A stretch of DNA of 64,000 bases from positions 186,001 through 250,000 of the forward strand of contig JBBELK010000439.1 in assembly GCA_037783545.1 (NCBI GenBank). Reading direction: 5' to 3'. The translations under genes and the position numbers were made by a program. Shown here piece by piece: positions 12,601-24,600 of the stretch. This stretch comes from Henricia sp. BOLD:AAB3569. Lineage: Eukaryota; Echinodermata; Asteroidea; Spinulosida; Echinasteridae. Every line of letters starts with the position of its first letter. Position 1 is the stretch's first letter. The notes beneath the pieces are model-generated. The model searched no databases, had not been told where the DNA came from, and saw nothing but the letters and a program-made list of their open reading frames with translations.

Positions 12601-15600
12601 ATAAAAAACTCTTGATAAGGGTAGATCTTTCGTGAGTAAGAGACGGACAAACAAGAACATAATGAAATTCATCACAGTTAACGTGGCTATTACATAATGG
12701 GCAAATGTTGACTACTGAAGAATTAGCTACATAACGAGTCTCAGTATACGGGAGATGATGGTTACCTGTTCGAAAACGGGCAAGCACTGTTTTACAAGAG
12801 TTATTTAGTTTGATAAGATAATTTTCAAAGCATAATTCTATAATGTGCGTACGTGTAACTGATGGCGTTTCATACGCCGTTGTTTTTTTCCTATAAAGAT
12901 GGCCATCTGCGAGAGTAGTCCATACAGCCTTTAATATAATCACCTTGCTCTTTCTTCACAGCCTGTTTTGTTGCAGAGACCAACCTTTCACCAAGGCCAT
13001 TCAGAAGCTGTCGTTTGATATTGTTTACCAGACGGCTCAAGAGGCCATGGAAATACAAGTAAGAAAACATTCCATTTCATTGGGCATTTATAGTTATTAT
13101 GCGTCATCAACTGTACACTTTTGTGTTGAAGCCACATAGTTTGTTTGTATGCATCCGTGGGCAAGACAATTGTCTCTTCAACTGAAGCGATATTTTGGGA
13201 GTTGTTGCGGGGAATGCCACAATCTATGTGCTGATAGGATTGTGTCCCTTATTTCTCAAGTCCAGTCACAAGTCATTTTCTCCAGAGTCAAGTCACAGGT
13301 CAAAAACCAAAAACCGACTTGACCCCAAGCAAACAAGTTGAGACACCAGCTCTGCCCTGGTCTAATTCATGGGCTATTTTTGTATAACCACCCCAAAGAC
13401 ACTCACACTTAGAACTGCATATGCAGTTCCCTGTCGCGAATTGGTTAATTGGCTTGAGTGCCAGGGGCTCTCCTCTTTCTATGAAAAAAGCACTTCACTA
13501 TAAACAAAACCTAGGGCCGATTTCACAAAACGCGTCGATTCCTTGTAACACCAGTTGCAATAGGTAAACTACCGTAACGTTGCATCTCAAGGATCGTAGC
13601 ACTTCATGAAATTGACCCCAGATTGTTATTTTATTACTGAAGGGAAACATCAATAAGGATGAGCATGTTGAGGAATTGGCCAATCGCACGGCAAGTTTGC
13701 TGGCCACGCTGTCTACCGTAGCCCGCTGCAGCCCAGCATGTGAGAAGAAAACGGTGTTTGCCCTGATGCAGGCTGTACGATTGAATCACATTGAGATTCC
13801 ACTTATGACTAAAGTGAGTATACCGGGAAATGGTACATAAACGATACACTGTTGCACGGTTTTCAGTGAACAAGCAAACGATTCAACTTGTCTGGCCAGA
13901 TGATAGATAATTGGCAATGTTCAACCCGGCCCACGTTTGCTGAACAATAGAGAGCTTATCGGATTACGGTCCATTGTGTGACTACTCCTGGCTGACTTGC
14001 TGCCACTGTTTATCACGTGACCGCCTGAACAAGGGTGTTTAACCACATTCCATTTATGACCCGGGGTGCTCTCTTTGAAGTCGTCGGCCAGTTGCAGCCT
14101 TTTGTTCCCTTCGTCAATCATCGACCAACCCAGAAAGTTCCCTTCAAAGCGGCACACAGTTTTCTGTCAACAGAGAAACGAATTGAAGAGGGATTAACTC
14201 GAATCGTTTACCGGAATACAGACCGTTTCTATTTTGACCTCGCGCCTTACTGTAGTTTGACTATTTGCAACCAAACGCACTGTAGTAATCAATGGTATGA
14301 TCATGAATGAAAATTTAGCATTTCCCCAACTCATTTTGGCAGATTTCAAAAGCGAATTCTGAAAAAAAATGTCTTCAGGACCGGGGTCATCGGGTCCGAC
14401 AGGTTCAGTCCTGTCAAAATCGCCTAAAAATTGACATTTCTGAAAATGTCTCAGAAATGATCCTAAATTAAAATTTAGCATTTCCCCAACTCATTTTAGC
14501 AGATTTCAAAAGTAAATTCTGAAAAAAAAATTTTCATTTCGATGAAAATCTTTTCATTGCCTAAAAATTTACTTGCAGGAAGAGTGGCGCACCATGCCTC
14601 AGCAGCTCTTTCGAATGCTAGTGCAATCAGCCTCGCCAAAAGAGGTGTTCATTCACGTTACTGGCTGTTATGTTACATTTCTCAACCTCCTTGATCTTTC
14701 GTTCTAAGTATAAAAACTATGAATGCTAGGATAGGGTGACATTTTGTGTGTAAAAAAGCTATATTAGGGCGACACGCTCAATAGGGCGACATTTTGGTGT
14801 CGCCCTAAAATTTTTATTTTTAAAAATCATTTTTTTAGGTCAAAAACCTTTTTTTTTTAGGTCAAAAACCTTTTTTTTTTAGGTCAAAAAACATTTTTAT
14901 TAGGACTAGAGCTGTTTCTCTTTGGTCTGGAACCATTTTTTGAAGCTTTGGGTAAAAAAATAAGGTGTCATTTTGAGTGACTCCTGCCGAAATTTCGGTG
15001 GTCTCCGGGGAGAGTCTTCCCGAAATGTCGCCCTATTGCGGCATCCAGAGTTCTTACAATTTGCATTATTATTTTTTTTTTTTTCTAACCATATTGTCAG
15101 GTTATTGGCAGTATTGGCAGTAGTCTATGCTATGCCTCAGTCACCATCTTCCTCCAATCTCACCTGGGCTATCTAATTCATCAGTGGCTTCTTGAAGACT
15201 ACAAACTCCCACAGTTCCCATTTCAGCTCCTTGGATGTCCAACAGAGGTGGAGTTTTATCGGTAAGGACCAATGGCACACACAGTTGCCTCCCGGGTAAT
15301 TGATATTATTATGTAAAATTAAGCTTTTGCGGATACCGTGCGTTTCTGATACTGTGCAGCACAGAGCCCCATTACGATGTGCGTCAACGCTGGGCGCATC
15401 ATAGCACGCGCGTCATGCATCGAGGGAATGCACTGTGCATGTACGTGCAATCCACGCGCGAGTACAGTAACAAAGAATACTGTACAACAGTAACAGCACA
15501 TGCAGTTGTAAACGTTGGAAAAAACAGACAAAAATGTTGCGGAAATCTCACAAAACAAAGAAAATAGAAGCTTCATTTTATATAACAATAATAATATTGG

Positions 15601-18600
15601 ATGTCTTTTCGGGTGATATGAAAATATACCGCACTCGTCATAAAAATACCGAACTCGCCTTTGGCTCGTGCGGTATATTCATGGCTCATGCAGTATATTC
15701 TCATATCACCCTCAAAGCCATCCAATATTATATAATTGTTTCACCTTTTAAACAACATTGCAACCAATACGATGTTTTTAATATAGTTGTTGGGAAAACA
15801 GTGAGCATACAGTACTAGGGCAAGTAATGCATAGTTCTGATTTTGCCCAGTTAACCCCGCCCGCTTGGATATTGTTGCTATGCCTCACATGCTATCGTCA
15901 AAATGTCCACACACACTGCACAAACCAATGGGACTTTCAACGGAAAGCACAGATTCATTGGAGAAAACTCAAAGGTATTCATGTTTCAATGTCGACAGTT
16001 ATCTTAGAACACACTGAGTAAAGGGCCAGTAATACAGAGATGTCATATCAGAAAATGCGTGCTTTCTTACCTTTGAACAGGATTAAAAGTTGGACATGTT
16101 TTCTGATCTTGTATTAAACATTTCCTCAGGAAATACCACGGATCTATCATTCCCCATCTGGTCACATCGCAAGGCCTGGACATAGTACGCGACATTGCCA
16201 AGTCACTCGGCACCAACTGGATTGAACTCATCAAGCAATCATTCCCACAATCCATTGCTCATATCCTGCCACTCTTTGGTCACACGAGGGCAGCAGACGA
16301 GGATGGAGAGAGCGTGGACTACCAGGCGAGACGAACTCATGCTGTGGTGTGCTTTGAAGCACTTGAGAAGACACTCGGAAAGGAGGTTGGTGATGTCTGT
16401 CTGGTACTGCGTGAGGCTTCATATTTTTACTTCACGAAATTCGCACTGTCGTCAGAAAAAATTCTGGCCACACTTCATGCAAGTGTAGAAGGGTGAAAAC
16501 TGTTGATAAATAATTTCTTTTAAATTGTGCAAAAATAATGTCCCATTCTTAATAGGTGTTCATCCCCTGTAGTATATTTTTGATGTCCTTTTAGTTTCCC
16601 ATGTGTAAGCCCCATTAGATTGTGTATGACCCGTGTCTTTTGTAGTGCATCCCCTGTTAACTGTTTATTGTTGGTTATAAGTTGGTTTCAAGTTTAAGAT
16701 TTTAGTTTTAGTTATAAATTTTAGTTGATTATTTGGTTTCATTTTGATGTGATTATTCATTAAACCTTTCTTTAAAAACAGTTCGCGACTTGGTCCTTAG
16801 GTCCCCGGTGTCATTTTTATTGAGTGATGATGATCCCCAGTTGTGTCATTTTTCACGGTTACACAAGCACTGTCACATGCTCTTTGCTGCGGACCAATTG
16901 GCACTCGGCATTTTGACCATGTGAGTCCCGCCTTTACCCAGTGGGCACACGACGTGTTAAAGACGTCTTTTTACGGTCGTTTTTTGGTCGTGCGTCGTAT
17001 AGTGGTCGTGACAAAAAACGACGTCTTAATGATGTCTTAAAGACGTCTTTTTTTCTCTATTTGAAACATCATCTTCACCCGGCAAAAACAACAGAAACAC
17101 GACGTCTTTATGACGTCGTTTTACCGTCGTTATGAAATCATCTGTCTACGTACAGCAGGAAGAACAAAAAAGACGTCTTAAAGACGTCTTTTTTTCTCTG
17201 TCTGAAACATCATGTCCACCTGCCAAAAACAACAAAAACACGACGTCTTTACGACGTCGCTTTACCGTTGTTAATAAATCGTGGGTACAAAATACAGCGG
17301 GGAGAAGAAAAACGACGTCTTAAAGACGTATTTTTTTCTCTGTCTGAAACATCATGTTCACCTGCCAAAAACAACAAAAACACGACGTCTTTATGACGTT
17401 GTTTTACCGTTGTTATCAAATCGTGTGTTTTACGTACCACAGAGAGAACAAAGACGACGTCTTAAAGACGTCTTTTTTTCTCTATTTAAAACATCATCTC
17501 CACCAGGTAACAAAAGCAAAAACACAACGTCTTTATGACGTCGTTATCAAATCATATGTGCTATCTGGAAGATCATCTCCACCTGCCAAAAAAAAAAAAA
17601 AAACACGACGTCTTTACGACGTCGTTTTACCGTCGTTAGCAAATCGTGGGTACAAAATACAGAGGGGAGAGGAAAAACGACGTCTTAAAGACATATTTTT
17701 TTCTATCTGAAACAACATCTCCACCTGCCTAAAAACAACAAAAAACACGACGTCTTTACGACGTCGATCGTTTTACCGTCGTTATCAAATCGTGTGTGCT
17801 ACGTACAGCAGGCCAAACAAAAACGACGTCTTTAGACGTCTTTTTTTCTCTATCTGAAACATCATCTACACTCGCCCAAAACAACAAAAACACGACGTCT
17901 TTACGACGTCGTTTTACCGTCGTTAGTGCTACGTACAGCAGGCCGAACAAAAACGACGTCTTAAAGCCGTCTTTTTTTCTCTATCTGAAACATCATCTAC
18001 ACTCGCCCAAAACAACAAAAACACGACGTCTTTACGACGTCGTTTTACCGTCGTTAGTGCTACGTACAGCAGTCCGAACAAAAACGACGTCTTAAAGCCG
18101 TCTTTTTTTCTCTATCTGGAAGATCATCTCCACCTGCCAAAAAAAAACACGACGTCTTTACGACGTCGTTTTACCGTCGTTAGCAAATCGTGGGTACAAA
18201 ATACAGCGGGGAGAGGAAAAACGACGTCTTAAAGACATCTTTTTTTCTATCTGAAACAACATCTCCACCTGCCTAAAAACAACAAAAAACACGACGTCTT
18301 TACGACGTCGATCGTTTTACCGTCGTTATCAAATCGTGTGTGCTACGTACAGCAGGCCGAACAAAAACGACGTCTTTAGACGTCTTTTTTTCTCTATCTG
18401 AAACATCATCTACACTCGCCCAAAACAACAAAAACACGACGTCTTTACGACGTCGTTTTACCGTCGTTAGTGCTACGTACAGCAGGCCGAACAAAAACGA
18501 CGTCTTAAAGCCGTCTTTTTTTCTCTATCTGAAACATCATCTACACTCGCCCAAAACAACAAAAACACGACGTCTTTACGACGTCGTTTTACCGTCGTTA

Positions 18601-21600
18601 GTGCTACGTACAGCAGTCCGAACAAAAACGACGTCTTAAAGCCGTCTTTTTTTCTCTATCTGGAAGATCATCTCCACCTGCCAAAAAAAAACACGACGTC
18701 TTTACGACGTCGTTTTACCGTCGTTAGCAAATCGTGGGTACAAAATACAGCGGGGAGAGGAAAAACGACGTCTTAAAGACATCTTTTTTTCTATCTGAAA
18801 CAACATCTCCACCCGCCTAAAAACAACAAAAACACGACGTCTTTACGACGTCGTTTTACCGTCGTTATCAAATCGTGTGCTACGTACAGCAGGCCAAACA
18901 AAAACGACGTCTTTAAGACGTCTTTTTTTCTCTATCTGAAACATCATCTACACTCGCCAAAAACAACAAAAACACGACGTCTTCAAGTTTACGACGTCGT
19001 TTTACCGTCGTTAGCAAATCGTGTGTGCTACGTACAGCAGGCCGAACAAAAACGACGTCTTTAAGACGTCTTTTTTTCTCTATCTGAAACATCATCTACA
19101 CTCGCCAAAAACAACAAAAACACGACGTCTTTACGACGTCGTTTTACCGTCGTTAGCAAATCGTGTGTGCTATGTACAGCAGGCCAAACAAAAACGACGT
19201 CTTAAAGCCGTCTTTTTTTCTCTATCTGAAACATCATCTATACACTCGCCAAAAACAACAAAAACACGACGTCTTTACGACGTCGTTTTACCGTCGTTAT
19301 AGCAAATCGTGTATGCTACATACAGCAGGCCGAACAAAAACGACGTCTTAAAGCCGTCTTTTTTTCTCTATCTGGAAGATCATCTCCACCTGCCAAAAAA
19401 AAAACACGACGTCTTTACGACGTCGTTTTACCGTCGTTAGCAAATCGTGGGTACAAAATACAGCGGGGAGAGAAAAAACGACGTCTTAAAGACGTCTTTT
19501 TCCTCCATCTGAAACAACATCTCCACCTGCCTAAAAACAACAAAAACACGACGTCTTTACGACGTCGTTTTACCGTCGTTATCAAATCATCTGTGCTACG
19601 TACAGCAGGAAGGGCAAAAACGACGTCTTAAAGACGTCTTTTTCCTCCATCTGATACATCATCTCCACCTGCCTAAAAACAACAAAAACACGACGTCTTT
19701 ATGACGTCGTTTTACCGTCGTTATCAAATCATCTGTGCTACGTACAGCAGGAAGGGCAAAAACGACGTCTTAAAGACGTCTTTTTCCTCCATCTGATACA
19801 TCATCTCCACCTGCCTAAAACAACAAAAACACGACGTCTTTACGATGTCGTTTTACCGTCGTTAGCAAATCGTGGGTACAAAATACAGCGGGTGAAGAAA
19901 AACGACGTTTTAAAGACGTATTTCTCTATATCTGAAACATCATCTCCACCTGCCAAAAACTACAAAAACATTACGTATTTAAGACGTCGTTTTACGATCG
20001 TTTTAAGGGAAACAGGACAACTCGTACCCGGGACAACTCGAACCCGGGACAACCCGAACCCGGGACAACTCGAACCCAATAAAAGACACCCGGGACAACT
20101 CGCACCCGGGTCAACTTTTTTTTTCTGCAGATGGACGGGCAAGGAAAGAAGGATTCAGGAGACGAGTGGGGGAAGGATAGATGCAGGCCAAAATCGGAGA
20201 ATATAAATAAAAAGAGCAATGAAATACATATTGGGTTCCTTCCATTTACAATTGGAATTTATATTTAAAAAATGTGATGTTTTGAGATAGAATCTACCAG
20301 CTTTTGTTCTAAATTGCATGTAGGAGCCTACATAAATATTTGTCATTTTATCTGGATTTTTTTATAAAGTTAGTTAAAAATGTATAGAACATTTTTAAAC
20401 ATTAAGTAAATCCTTTACTAAATGTATTGGAATAGTGAGTTAAAGTATTAAATTTCGCCCCTTTGTTTTGCTGGCATCCTTGTAACTGTATCGCGATTGT
20501 GATGCTTAGAACCTAAAGTAAATTTTTCTTTAATTATCGCATTGGTTTTTTTAATCAAAATTTAACTTTCATTAAATATTTTTATTAAATGTTTTTTTTT
20601 TTACTTTATCGTAATTCAGCTTTAATTTATTTTAATTACATATTTATTTACTTTATCTTAATTTTATTTTTCTTTACAATTTATTTCTAGTTAATGGCAC
20701 AGGACCGTCAGCAATGCGCGCGCGCCAAATTCGTGCCACGAAATACGAAGCACCATGCCTTTGCTATAGAGCTGCGTATTTCGTGGCAGGAATTTGGCGC
20801 ACGCGCTTTGCTGACCAGCCTGTGTCTTTAAGTTATTTTAATTAAATTATAATTATTCAATTTTACTTTACTTTATCTTATAAGATATTTATTTTGAAAT
20901 GTTCTTTCTATTGTCGGGTAATTTTAATGAAAAAAATTGTTCTTTAAATTTGCATTTAATTTTTTATGAGCCCTGTAGGTGCGGATCTCTAGGATCTCCA
21001 CTGTTGGATATGAAATAAATTTTGGTCCATCAATTTATCCATGATCTTCATTGTTGATGTATTGACTTCACTTGCAATATTCTCCTATGCACATCTAGTT
21101 CCCATCTGCAAACAAAGAAAATAGAAATCAAAAGTATGTCAAAAAAATATGAGCATGATAATTTGAATGTCACATTGCGGAAACATTCCTTTTCATACCT
21201 TTCACAGCGATGGCAATATGGCTGTGCACATCCCATTCTTATCTGAAAAAAAAAATCATGCAGTCCCGGGTACGAGTTGTCTAGTATTCGTTTTCAGACC
21301 GGGTGTGCTATGTACAGCCCAGACAGCAAGCATACGTCGCACCGACGGAGGGGCATGACGTTTATCCAACGTTAACGGCAACATGTGGGCACACGACGTG
21401 TTAAAGACGTCTTTTTTCAGTCGTTTTTGAGTCGTGCGTCTTATGGTGGTCGTGACCAAAAAATGACGTCTTATAGACGTCTTTTTCTAGCTGTTAAAAA
21501 GAATGCAATGCATTGTGGGATTGCATGTAACTCAACAGATTTACCGTGTAAAAAGGCTATTTTGCTTCAGTTTTGGCAGTTGTTTTGATTTTTGTAAATG

Positions 21601-24600
21601 GGTTGTTGCTTGATAATAGGCAAATTGGCAATTGTCAAGGATGAACAAACTCAAAGTGACGAGTGATTATAATTAAATTTGGTATTCGGTTAGTAGGTGT
21701 GTGCCAACCATGGGTTCTAGGGTGCAAGTTTTCGTGGAGCATAAATATAAATCGCGCATAAAGATAATGTATGAGTAGTGTATAAGTAGTGTATGAGTAG
21801 TGTATGAATATGTAGCCTATGCGTAATGATAATGTATGGTAATGTATGATAATGTATGATAATGTATGAGGCATCGGGAAGAGGCATCAGGAAAAGGCGT
21901 CAGGATCCAGGAAAAGACATCTTTTAGACGCCTAAAGGAAGTCAGGAAAAAGACGTCTTTTGGCTTTGCATATACGACCCCAAAAAGACGTCAATAAGAC
22001 GTCAATAATTTACGTAAATTAGACGTAAAAAAGCAGACGTCTTTTACTCGTCAAAAAGCAGACGTCTTTTGGCTTTGCATATACGACCCCACAGCGACGT
22101 TAATAAGACGTCAATAATTTACGTCAATTCGATGTCAATAAGAGACGTCTTTTACTCGTCATAAAGCAGACGTCTTTTACTCGTCATAAAGCAGACGTCT
22201 TTTTCTCATCGAAATGCAGACGTCGTTTTGCTTTGCATATACGACCCCACAGCGACGTTAATAAGACGTCAATAATTTACGTCAATTCGATGTCAATAAG
22301 AGACGTCTTTTTCTCGTCATAAAGCAGACGTCTTTTACTCGTCAAAAAGCAGACGTCTTTTACTCGTCAAAAAGCAGACGTCTTTTGGCTTTGCATATAC
22401 GACCCCAAAAAGACGTGAATAAGACGTCAATAATTTGACGTAAATTAGACGTCAAAAATAAGACGTCTTTTACTCGTCTAAAAGCAGACGTCTATTTCTC
22501 GTAAAAAGGCAGACGTCTTTTTCTCGTCTAAATGCAGACGTCTTTTACTCGTCTAAATGCAGACGTCTTTTACTCGTCTAAATGGAGACGTCTTTTGGCT
22601 TTGCATATACGACCCCCAGACGACCTGAATAAGACGTCAATAACTGACGTCATATCGACGTCTAAACGACGTCTTGTGCCCACTGGGTAGCCTTGTTGAT
22701 TGGCGTCACGACGCAATTCTTGCGTAATGCTCTGAGTGCTAGTCAAAAAGTGCTTTGGCATGTCTTTGTCGCTAATTCTGTTTTTCATGTTATATTTGTA
22801 TAACAACATGCGAGTAATATTCATATCTTTGGTATTTGCGTTTCCAGATGATTGACAGCTTAATCCAAAGACATCTTGACAGTATTGTTGTGGAGCTTCT
22901 TGCAATGTTGTATGAACCGCACAATGGGGACAAAGATTTGCTGGATTTCACAAGGTATTGCAGTGATGGATCCAGCCTGCAGAAATACAATGGAATTCAG
23001 GGGGCGGACCCCCTGAAATCCATTGTATTTCTGTATTTTAATGAGGCTGGATCCGCCACTGTATTGTTATCTTTGTCTGCTTTAGTCTTTTAAACTTCAA
23101 GTTAAATAATAAATGGGAATTTTTTTTTCCCTTTTAGACAATGTGTTTTTCATACAAATAATTATGTACCGTTGGATAGCTTTAAGTGTAAGTGTTTCTC
23201 CGGGTAAAAAATTAAAGGAAAGAGAAAACATTTGCAGAAGTTGCTTTAATATTTCCCTAAAATATTGCCAGCATTACAAAGTTTTGTTATACAAGTATTT
23301 AAAAAAAAATTGCCTCTTTAATTTGCGTCCAAATATGCTTCATGTAAGTAGCCATGTTTTGCAGATTAGCACTGGGACACGAGAGGGTGTGAGTCAAGTC
23401 ACAGCAAATTTGTCATGCTTCACAGCGTGTTGGTGTCGGGGGAAACAATCGTTGAATCCTGATGTCATCCATGCAACTGTTTTCCCTTTCAAAATTTTAA
23501 ATATGACGCAGTGCATAACTACATGGGTTTCAAAGTTAATTATCAAAATTAACAGCCTCCCAGGTAAAATGTTACCTGGGTCAGAGGTGGATAGTGTGAA
23601 AGGCCTCAATGGCAGGAGATGTTTGATACAGTGTATTCCCTTTGCTAATTTTGCAGCGACACTGACCCTGAACCCTGCCCACCGTTCTTCACAACATACA
23701 CCATTAAAGCTACCCTGGATTACCTGACAAAATGTCATGCTGGGGGAAAGGCGTTGACCTTGGTGTCACTGCTAGCTAAGACACAGGTGAGTTTAGTGAT
23801 GCACCATTAAAGCTACCCTGGATGTCCTGACCTAGTTCCATTAAAGCTATCCTGGATTACCTGATAAAATGTCACGCTGGGGGAAAGGCGTTGACCTTGG
23901 TGTGACTGCTAGCTAAGACACAGGTGAGTTTAGTGATGCGCCATTAAAGCTACCTGGATGCCCTGACCCGGTGCCATCAAAGCTACCCTGGATGACCTGG
24001 CCTAGTGCTATGCTGGGGGCAGGGTATTGACACAGGGGCCAATTTCATAAGGCTGTTTAGCAGAAAAATGTACGTAATTCAAAATTTGTTCGCATTATAA
24101 AAAAAATGGATTAGCAGTCAAAATCTTATGTGATGTGTATTACAATTGACTGGTGTTCTGCTATTCTTGCCAAGAACACAAGTTGACATAAAACTTTGAC
24201 TATTATCTCATTTTATAAAGCAAACAAATTTTTGATTAAGCAAAATTTTCTGCTAAACATCAGAAAGGTATTCAGTTATGCAAAAGTTGTCTTCAAAGCC
24301 ATATGGGTCATTCTATAAATTTTGGGTCCCCGTTCTGTCCCCGTTACATCTGACATCTTGTAAAATGTTGTATTTTGTAAACTCAGGACATATTCTTTAA
24401 ATGCCTTCTATTTCAAAGAGTGATTACATAAAATACAATTCATAAAAATATTGTTTGAAGGCATTTTTAATGATACTTGTATGGCAAATAGCAGTATGTC
24501 AGGTGTAACGGGGAGAAAAATGTCACACGTTGGACCCCAAATTTATATAATGACCCATATATGTTTTAGTTTTTGTGAATTCCGCAATTAATGCATTCAT

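Larger units (their letters stand above)
16935..22689. mobile_element. 5.75 kb inverted-repeat-ended element carrying satellites
   Basis: It starts TACCCAGTGGGCAC and ends GTGCCCACTGGGTA, a perfect 14-bp terminal inverted repeat, flanked by GCCTT on both sides (16930-16934 and 22690-22694) as a 5-bp target duplication. The interior is a satellite array (17030-19990), a nested element (20016-21281) and a shorter-period array (21880-22640). The left-end sequence GTGGGCACACGACGTGTTAA also recurs at 21386, so two copies may be fused. No transposase gene was seen. Confidence 0.85.

Noticed and set aside
16386-16496. Alternative ATM end by reading 37 codons past exon 16
   Set aside because: The extension shows no conservation with ATM and joining to exon 17 restores a perfect match, so it is ordinary intron sequence.
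17354-19351. Several open frames of 60-118 codons with [12 protein letters not shown]-type repeats
   Set aside because: They are translations of the satellite monomer in different frames and have no start context, splice logic or domain.
17030-19990. CRISPR-like regular spacing of repeats
   Set aside because: The whole 140-bp unit is repeated, with no unique spacers, in a eukaryotic intron.
23113-23160. Similarity of TGTACCGTTGGATAGCTTTAAGTG to 28383-28410
   Set aside because: The shared stretch is short and I could not find element ends, so I did not call a repeat.
23113-23656. + strand frame of 204 codons running into exon 18
   Set aside because: The part before 23657 is intron in open frame with no homology; the exon itself is read in a different frame.
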